From JABDGZ01 sp964487685 (lineage in GTDB: Bacteria > Omnitrophota > Gorgyraeia > Zapsychrales > Fredricksoniimonadaceae): DNA of 12,874 bases. Below, piece after piece: positions 10,101 through 12,874 of this stretch. The notes under the pieces are model-generated. The model had not been told where the DNA came from. It did not search any database and saw only the letters and a list, made by a program, of their open reading frames with translations. The DNA is taken from NCBI GenBank assembly GCA_964487685.1, contig CAZASA010000067.1:1-12874 (forward strand), in the 5' to 3' direction. The stretch's first letter is position 1, and every line of letters starts with the position of its first letter. A program made the position numbers and the translations under genes.

Positions 10101-12874
10101 CTCTTATGTCCAGAAAGACGGTAAGTGGGGACTTAATTTTACCCAGTCCGACAAGCAAGTAGACGGCTCATGGGCCCCCACCTATAAAGGCACAAGGTCT
10201 ATTTTCAATGAACCGATAGTGGCCCAATACGCGCAGTTGCAAAATGGACAAAGCCCGATCTATTTCTTGGGCATGCAGAAGATCGGAAGCGAGTGGAAAA
10301 ATATCCTAACGTATGAACATAATGACAAAAACGAAGTAAATCTCGGAGAAGACGGCCAGCCAAAAGTAGTAAACCAAGCATTTACGCCGGTGAATACGGA
10401 CATAAACGCGAATTTTAATTTATCGGATAAGGCGATTTATCTTAAAGAGGGCAGGCAGCAATTGGCTACTGTCGTGAATCCTAAATGGGATGAAAAGCTT
10501 CAAACCTTGTCTATTGGTATCCAGACAGCGGATGGGGAATTTATAGATGTGTTCAGGCACAATCAACCACCAAGTGCAGGCAGTCCGGCGGGCCTGGTAG
10601 ATCAGGCCAAAAATTTAGGTCTTCAACTTGTCCTAAAATATATACCGGGCGCGCTTGAGCAGAGAATGAAGGAACTATATCATACGGATTTGGTTTTAAG
10701 TAAGAACCCATCCATCGAGATCCCTGACACGACACTTAATAATGGAAAGCCATTGGGCTGGGTGGAAGAAGCATCCGGACGATTGGGGTTGGGGATAGGG
10801 CTGGGAGGAACATTGACATCGTTGGATGGATTAGCAGGGACCAGACTGGATGTCAGGAATAGGACAGAAGATAATCCATTAATGGTCTATAAGGATAAAG
10901 ATCAGTCCGTTGATTATTTCTCAGGTATACCGGGCCCGTTGGGATATTGGCTTGGTTTTGAAGAGAAGGAGATAAAGAAGACCGGCAATCCTTCTTTGCA
11001 GGTATGGGGCAGCGGTGCGGATAAGTCAGCGTATTTTTATATTGACCCTGACCTTGGGTTCTTTGGAGACAAGACCCCGACAGTGAATTTCAAGCAGACA
11101 AGAATAATGAATAGCGCCAATGTTTCAATAGAAGGGAAGGAATATAGAAAAGGTTTCGAAGGAATTGTTGAACAGAATGGCGCATACGATAATAGTTTTC
11201 AATTGACTAAAAATTTGTCCGTAGAGGGGACAGATTTTCGTGCCGGCAAACTCCATGTGTTCAAAACAGGGGCAGTCAATGACTTTTTAGGTTCCGTGCA
11301 CGACGCAGGACTTAAAGCCATACAGGCTTTCAAAGACCGTTATAATGCGGATTTGGCAGTTGGTTACGGGACGCCTCATAGGCCGTATAAACCAACCTAT
11401 AGGCAACAACAATCATGGCAAACAGCGGCGAGTGATATGGGATGGATGAGATTTAATGGCGTTGACCCTGATTCGCTCAAAGCGGTAGAAGCAAATCTTA
11501 AGAAAGCCAATGCTCTTGATGGACTAATTAGACCCGGGAGCCAATCGGTATTGTCATTGAGTAATTTGTCAGGCAATAGAGCGGTGCAAGATGCCGCCTA
11601 TAATTTATCACAGACAGTGTCAGCGACATATAGCGGCCATGAAAATGTATCAATAGATATTCTGGATACAAATTTTGACAAGAATGTATCGATCAACGCA
11701 GGCGTCCCATCATTTATCCATAATAATTTTCAGGGAGGATTATCTATCCCTCAAACAGGCATAACGGTCAAAGGTGGCATTGCCGGGATCGCGACCGTAG
11801 AAGCGGCCAGTGTTGATGGGATAAAGCAGAATGATGGAGGGACGTCCACGTATGCATTGGGCAATTTGAAGATGGTCAACGGGTATCTGACCGGACAGGG
11901 CACCTATTGGTCCCCTAACTCTCCCTTTATTAAGGAAGGACAGGAAGGTGGCGGGATTTCCCAGGCCCCGGCAACGATGGCCCTCTTAAGACCTGAAGAT
12001 CAAGGGGGAGTTTTTTATTCTACGAAGAATGCAAATGATAGACTGGCCTTTAACGTAACAAATATAGCAAGCGGCGCGGTACAACCTGATTTTGCCGGTC
12101 CGGGCAGTATTTTGCGTCTTAAAACAGGTGATATTTTCCCCTCTGTATCAAATACTTCCTTCCCGGATGGATCATGGGAAAATCTTCAAGGCTTCAGGAT
12201 AGCCGGTCATCTTACCGATGCAGATTCCGAAATAAACCATCAAAATATGGCATGGGTATTTAGAATAAAGGATTCTCAAGAACCAAGCATTGTTTATGAT
12301 GAATCTGGCAGTCCTCATTATTATGGAATAGAAGGCTATTCAACGCCTGGCGGCAACACCGGAGCCTTTGATGAGAAAAATCAACCGATCAATGACGCAA
12401 ACGGTAACCCTCTTTTGGTGGGAAGATATTCGCCTAGTCTTCATGGAAAAGATAGATCAATTACAGGATCAATGGAAGAAAGCTATACAGGCTTTGAGCA
12501 GGTAGACGATCTGACCCATACGAGATTTTTAGGAACTCCCGAAGGAGCAGTAAATTATTGGGCACGCTGGAAAGGAGTGTTAGATATTAATGGAACACCA
12601 AAGCCCTTTACAGCTACGACCGATGAGCTGGGAGTGGAAATTGTAAGAGTGGCCGATGTTGGAAATCCGGAATCCTTCCATATGGGGATTGCGGCCACTG
12701 GCCCTAAATTTACCCACGGAACAATAGGGCTAACCATGGGGGAGATCACGACATTAAAGTCCTTTTTACATGATAAATTTGATCCTTTAACAATAGATCC
12801 CGGTAAGAATTCCGATAATCCTCAAAATAAGGGCCCCATCTATAGCATTGATGATCAAAAACTAGGACTTGGAG
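937..12874 (+). CDS. Giant secreted/surface protein with N-terminal C39-like cysteine peptidase domain (3' end outside window)
   Basis: A single frame runs from ATG 937 to the window end, at least 3979 codons, with no stop or visible frameshift. The nearest upstream in-frame stop is TAA at 904 and no earlier ATG lies between, so 937 is the best start; there is no clear Shine-Dalgarno element. In order it encodes a hydrophobic signal/anchor (about 49-71), a C39-like peptidase domain (about 165-313; Cys190, His275, Asp291), a second hydrophobic segment (about 369-391), a heptad helix (432-480), an Ala/Gly/Gln-rich region (to about 1346), a Pro-rich linker, a beta-helix-like segment (about 1390-1550), and a beta-rich region of unknown fold to the end. 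I counted only eight cysteines, none after residue 1750. C39 domains normally cleave after a double glycine in peptide leaders during export; here the domain may process this protein itself or a partner, which is inference. It stands alone in its transcription unit as far as visible, downstream of a tad pilus locus. I do not recognise a named family for the full protein. Confidence 0.93.
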   Translation, partial: MTEKLQNTADETKPGLPFSDAQDKAVDPSEQILPIPAVTSSPFISRFNKWMKVVAIIVLATFIPDQISWAFGYNPAILYRNLPSFAMQDASLPMAKPAVQVSGSLGYLLKQIQDKPKLRLQLDITPSSSPNDKEMSSPNDKGMSSPNASVGDPNTTKRFLQIDTKTTFTAAKIAQITKWLNTPNLNVLNCGIYSLKDILDANGTKRSLNEIAVMTLSVDIMADIIKIGEPKLKTTLFAINKTAKALGLDYQSLKVAAQDELKLQTPFIAHFKDEHFVTVQKAVDGKVYYSDLGFPRIVDQEAFLNNTDGFVFAKTPNQKELSSPNVSVGDPDTSIKYQLVPEAIQAYVWGDKWRDLSQSLPGLISKSQLTLQICIWVASIALAGLSAALPGAQAGSTAAQGASVAAPVVNTAATAVQVGTVAAQIAAAASPIVTALSSIVNAVVSIVRAIVTVINTIVDTIETIVNTIILSIEDFVTDVTQGIQAGESIGDTLGYAAADIGEDVSAGAASISTDIGSAAGSFFGSSASLDTNLTSLGTAVGKMSPFLSHGPGLAMDYAVFTLELSQLTQTLETLCVMRKGCSADEAFILGTAIDAAAAVAMGNLAGSYNFAAGAFAANAAAEATKALVVGFAFGLLKGVVELQVTKMVDNAFCPPSKQTCSDTNQILESGVSMIANAVASQLAVAAVASISDNTLGTTFGQYFGLGKTNSQNAAQQQISTDNANALGQFAGNNDPAAQDAGDDARYALPADATEVQQDQAYDTAAIAQYDADKGVTTQSWSQQAEYEYYSNSQEVGDTTAQATMDTAKDAISKGYSSLQAQATAVSTGQQIAFQQSQLSYTDYISIYGTVPTYASVPSDATGQITVIETTPQVFQVSTNGQVFGPSNPTVADTFAVNTANTFKPVSFSTAIGLSFNDLLPMVAGQLTSIAARLIALKAFKVKAVDNVSNAIGLGFSSLGTAAYQSATGQQVNMPQVLVQGLFTFGMGMLENSVIGKYNEKKAQNNPAYSNNYTYEQAEFQGVSLIASSVLSAGVMATLPGDGVSDNSTWMDRFKLALLGPIQAGASTSMSPTNTGGYTTVLTPINTYIPSELGNFSSEFAGKALINGNGAFNSVNDFVSYSDVLDEMAGGDATWAVGIDNMQKEMKKNNVPSYNQPQRSIGGLIEYMPATPALTNGQLHDQLVLSALESRLIGAPGISPAYLDGQLSASDNDSVYNLGSILAHEMPEGLTLPGNPADSNAFLTNIGFADFRFETLPGADGKTSLFIGKVEDGSWHGVNMKGEDKEIDNFYIPKTFSPAEQQPALPPMTPVHWDMSLLDSPLIFSPLNDVDKNAPNPNYYIFPKDDNGGPGIENMPSEPPADTSPNPGGIFAPLPASPLQLAPLQAPQKSLLVINSGNFSFSGNGFIDKSMPQSGLANIFNNSTGTNFSTAMVTADRDDTFDISNSGGMVSGGKIRTDPFHLIIHNDGSMSSNGNFLGLHSTVTVNNQGSIISNGDFSINGTIYHINVAPGGTLNITGSGSTTGGTHDINVRSGETVNINVAAGPVNQTGSAADFLIPTISRVQTLSSSPIGVSQKAGTLLIGSNASLPAGGPDVVTIHFANGTTGFFDPKNVGSTYASLLNLGGAIADKANLSPETRDTWFNLFNEVSVAVHAGVKPELAQQFEKSRVWSNAGSGLNGIDLNIGNANQIGAKVNLINDKLPALNVTSAVINGKSYAAQSGKNPLADVLTFKVADPQQAQKDLVYAYCPTCNDVGIYNNKDKTITGTNWIAKAQTYFGPEGNLPVVAMGVYQKNGGAIGDLIPQLESVYRTDAPGYAQGPGARAQLANGVSVIIPQDKDKSVSEFLTYFYLNSKGEQVTATSEGINIQKLLYKWAGFTLGAIPLNAPLINGEYQLTNVSVEQISGDNTKLADNNQQAGGGFNPNEAGGNLPAGVAWRGNMSQVAVEHIRTDGQEETSGKQVDVLDMNLSFSNPHEKGSTPIDMFAGLHQGQRIQLIPLSNSPSGLGVAVTAFKGEVTKSPAGTMIEDTRRTGIYDLTKAGAPDKAWNVGDINKKYDAQVDLENARLKKLGQEGEIAHMDSSKYNYFSPFAPVIERGIVHKSAEELAQQGQSSALPSLPVYGMNFLSTFNANQITRFSNGFLINQNGKPARINLSSRYLGMGQDGKPIGGLWDVRSQDPFSGKVVKNYITNGFVWSMLNGHAVTNENLGGKVHLESHRALIDQKDFDDLVGKRIKFAGVHTNSGYILNGAGMLLLNGIYAGPGLAEEQQWSNGIALPERMIDITGLNVNRTWEDSQGPRSLKLLVHGNEYDERGAYVENNVLNTFNKSLALGTFNETAKGLKRLIDMDGRPIINGVIRDNEGNFEINRSLRDFIAERQADGSLKLLTPKMYLFSISHLLERTSGGSSGEGVSGQGVVLDWIKPVSRRGSDINLSFGVGGLLLKAGIDPRTGLTEFNSGDFSPMYSKGAVWNRTPTLRLATDKSQGYRYYSPINAIHFSHDADRHIDVGLGHIKGQSGAITIGEEGRFFGDGVYIKTFNKTPTAALTTETYRDPLLNAEITHEYSTSGFFTGSALSPTTGAKLSTVDLIKKGISPIGPAGKLEPVLSLGTANLNAVRLDTAQGKIFLEGSNGGFNADWARTIRSNNPAAPAEAGTGAGAPTIIEPHTNWTAMAYDTVQGKYFTTAGLPQRDEKGIINGLFSFEVTGLNEGNMGFRSAWQDEGARDFIPRAVADLNDPNAPQAMLADNLPVLTSWGRQWRATPMEGEGGPGLIYWKRDERGLLPNGGAGQFSTQIHLDKGWKQQIGSIIETHTQLDTAKYLSGNYAAQIKDELLKNPATDWQKFELKDGDGHFGLNDQEIKLINDNKIDDASATVFLRLNPTLPSSMRFTFNLTDPALNEGWYTWKAPLIPGSAAPSSYGTYVDIKANDFLNSNIPFEATAEINGSPYPTTRGYAGGLSIRDQPLLWASFPLSAGGGEGKISINPNTSVTISPTSSHFVDQFISPQGIPVKIDSYHPFSGGQAQPDVFSFQHYTFDSPQPGQGVPFYLNGALRDQEGGISYVQKDGKWGLNFTQSDKQVDGSWAPTYKGTRSIFNEPIVAQYAQLQNGQSPIYFLGMQKIGSEWKNILTYEHNDKNEVNLGEDGQPKVVNQAFTPVNTDINANFNLSDKAIYLKEGRQQLATVVNPKWDEKLQTLSIGIQTADGEFIDVFRHNQPPSAGSPAGLVDQAKNLGLQLVLKYIPGALEQRMKELYHTDLVLSKNPSIEIPDTTLNNGKPLGWVEEASGRLGLGIGLGGTLTSLDGLAGTRLDVRNRTEDNPLMVYKDKDQSVDYFSGIPGPLGYWLGFEEKEIKKTGNPSLQVWGSGADKSAYFYIDPDLGFFGDKTPTVNFKQTRIMNSANVSIEGKEYRKGFEGIVEQNGAYDNSFQLTKNLSVEGTDFRAGKLHVFKTGAVNDFLGSVHDAGLKAIQAFKDRYNADLAVGYGTPHRPYKPTYRQQQSWQTAASDMGWMRFNGVDPDSLKAVEANLKKANALDGLIRPGSQSVLSLSNLSGNRAVQDAAYNLSQTVSATYSGHENVSIDILDTNFDKNVSINAGVPSFIHNNFQGGLSIPQTGITVKGGIAGIATVEAASVDGIKQNDGGTSTYALGNLKMVNGYLTGQGTYWSPNSPFIKEGQEGGGISQAPATMALLRPEDQGGVFYSTKNANDRLAFNVTNIASGAVQPDFAGPGSILRLKTGDIFPSVSNTSFPDGSWENLQGFRIAGHLTDADSEINHQNMAWVFRIKDSQEPSIVYDESGSPHYYGIEGYSTPGGNTGAFDEKNQPINDANGNPLLVGRYSPSLHGKDRSITGSMEESYTGFEQVDDLTHTRFLGTPEGAVNYWARWKGVLDINGTPKPFTATTDELGVEIVRVADVGNPESFHMGIAATGPKFTHGTIGLTMGEITTLKSFLHDKFDPLTIDPGKNSDNPQNKGPIYSIDDQKLGLG
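1317..1405. repeat. In-frame palindromic element, copy A, with two tandem left halves
   Basis: Three units with a 24-base period have in-frame TCA codons at 1318, 1342 and 1366. The first two stop after the left arm and read SSPNDKEM and SSPNDKGM. The third is completed into an inverted repeat (arms ATCCCCGA 1368-1375 and TCGGGGAT 1385-1392, 9-base loop) and reads SSPNASVGDP. The conserved core 1364-1405 matches copy B in 39 of 42 bases. The unit lengths keep the frame open, and the block sits in the linker between the signal/anchor and the peptidase domain (residues 128-153). Confidence 0.9.
1429..1875 (+). other. C39-like cysteine peptidase domain (residues about 165-313)
   Basis: The segment contains N-C-G-I-Y-S-L (Cys190), H-F-V-T-V (His275) and Y-Y-S-D-L-G (Asp291), the three landmarks of papain-fold C39 domains. 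The His-to-Asp distance of 16 matches the spacing I recall for the ComA peptidase domain (His96, Asp112), and Cys-to-His (85 against 79) is close. The end, with F-L-N-N-T-D-G-F-V-F-A, fits the usual final strand. The oxyanion glutamine expected six residues before the Cys is Asn184 here, so activity may be altered. C39 enzymes typically sit at the N-terminus of ABC exporters; here no transporter domains follow. Confidence 0.72.
1898..1939. repeat. In-frame palindromic element, copy B
   Basis: This is a single complete element with arms at 1902-1909 (ATCCCCGA) and 1919-1926 (TCGGGGAT). It differs from the core of copy A (1364-1405) at three positions only (C/T, A/G, A/T). It is read in the same frame as copy A, giving SSPNVSVGDP (residues 322-331), and lies just after the last strand of the peptidase domain. 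The high identity compared with the lack of any other similarity around it points to a recent insertion. Confidence 0.9.
2041..2109 (+). other. Second hydrophobic segment (residues about 369-391)
   Basis: L-T-L-Q-I-C-I-W-V-A-S-I-A-L-A-G-L-S-A-A-L-P-G forms a run long enough for one transmembrane helix, with a lone Cys374. An Ala-rich low-complexity stretch follows (to about residue 428). It could anchor the peptidase domain at the membrane, or it could be a packed helix of a large hydrophobic bundle. Confidence 0.45.
2230..2376 (+). other. Hydrophobic heptad-repeat helix (residues 432-480)
   Basis: Seven consecutive seven-residue units can be laid out: IVTALSS, IVNAVVS, IVRAIVT, VINTIVD, TIETIVN, TIILSIE, DFVTDVT. 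Ile/Val occupy positions 1-2 and 4-5 of most units, and polar residues take the others. No helix breaker occurs, so a continuous helix of about 49 residues is likely, either in a coiled coil or lying on or in a membrane. Confidence 0.6.
2377..4974 (+). other. Ala/Gly/Gln-rich helical region with two local cysteine pairs (residues about 481-1346)
   Basis: The composition is low-complexity: many Ala, Gly, Ser and Gln, with hydrophobic patches near 611-645 and 903-940. Cys575/Cys581 and Cys653/Cys660 form two close pairs that could be small disulfide loops outside the cytoplasm. The part from about 660 to 830 is Gln/Asp/Ala-rich and probably helical. The patches recall helical regions that precede the effector part of large exported toxins, but no known domain is visible. 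A double-glycine leader-like sequence ends at residue 1130 (listed as a finding). Confidence 0.5.
4975..5103 (+). other. Proline-rich linker (residues about 1347-1389)
   Basis: Prolines recur every two to five residues (P-G-I-E-N-M-P-S-E-P-P, then A-P-L-P-A-S-P-L-Q-L-A-P-L-Q-A-P). This marks a flexible or extended joint between the helical N-terminal third and the following beta-rich part. Confidence 0.7.
5104..5586 (+). other. Parallel beta-helix-like segment (residues about 1390-1550)
   Basis: Asn/Gly-centred turns recur: NSG at 1394-1396, NSG at 1444-1446, NDG at 1465-1467, NQG at 1486-1488, PGG at 1509-1511 and SGE at 1532-1534. Spacing is 21, 21, about 22 and about 23 residues over the last five. 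Short beta-prone stretches such as S-I-I-S-N-G-D-F-S-I lie between them. This is typical of right-handed beta-helices in adhesins and filamentous-haemagglutinin-like surface proteins. No catalytic motif is visible, so a structural or adhesive role is more likely than an enzymatic one. Confidence 0.55.
5587..12874 (+). other. Very long beta-rich, cysteine-poor region of unknown fold (residues about 1551 to beyond 3979)
   Basis: The stretch contains only two cysteines, in C-P-T-C at 1747-1750 (bases 6175-6186). From about 2140 on, a turn motif [D/N/S]-G-x-P recurs (NGKP 2144, DGKP 2162, DGRP 2346, NGSP 2940, DGQP 3139, NGKP 3269, SGSP 3790, NGNP 3822, NGTP 3885), usually followed by an alternating hydrophobic/aromatic strand. 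Few long helices are apparent. The exceptions include a charged segment near 2070-2110 and an amphipathic stretch near 3490-3540. I recognise no enzyme, binding module or sorting signal. It may be a string of diverged beta-sandwich or hairpin units of a surface protein. The frame is open at the last base. Confidence 0.55.

Overview
The window looks like chromosomal DNA from an uncultured bacterium, most probably Omnitrophota or a close PVC-type relative. I infer this from three things: the end of a Tad (Flp) pilus gene, one immense open frame with an N-terminal secretion/anchor segment followed by a C39-type cysteine peptidase fold, and abundant short palindromic repeats of the GTCATYCCCG...CGGGRATCCA type. 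Giant genes of this general kind have been reported in Omnitrophota. Nothing here (no rRNA or marker gene) proves the taxonomy.

Layout. Positions 2-361 hold the C-terminal end of a TadC-like pilus assembly membrane protein, cut by the window edge. Positions 362-936 are non-coding: a complete palindrome (370-394), two 17-bp direct repeats (437-487), an eight-unit 21-bp tandem array made of the left half of the same palindrome and ending in a full palindrome (493-667), and then a very AT-rich stretch with a plausible sigma70-type promoter. From 937 to the last base there is a single uninterrupted reading frame of at least 3979 codons. It has no stop and no visible frameshift, and it is still open at the window end. 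Every other sizeable open frame inside it is a shadow.

Giant protein, N- to C-terminus (residue numbers from the ATG at 937): a long polar N-region and hydrophobic signal/anchor (about 49-71); a C39-like peptidase domain with apparent catalytic Cys190, His275 and Asp291; a second hydrophobic segment (about 369-391); an Ala-rich stretch; a regular hydrophobic heptad helix (432-480); a long Ala/Gly/Gln-rich region with two local cysteine pairs; a Pro-rich linker (about 1347-1389); a Gly/Asn-rich segment with rungs of 21-23 residues typical of a parallel beta-helix (about 1390-1550); and then about 2400 residues of unrecognised, beta-rich, cysteine-poor sequence marked by a recurring [D/N]-G-x-P turn. 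The whole reads as a secreted or surface-anchored giant protein.

The most striking feature is a 42-bp palindromic repeat present twice inside the giant gene, in the same reading frame, exactly in the linkers on either side of the peptidase domain (39 of 42 bases identical). The first copy is preceded by tandem duplications of its own left half. The intergenic array has the same architecture built from a sister repeat, which suggests one family of short mobile palindromes that grows by left-half duplication in lengths divisible by three.
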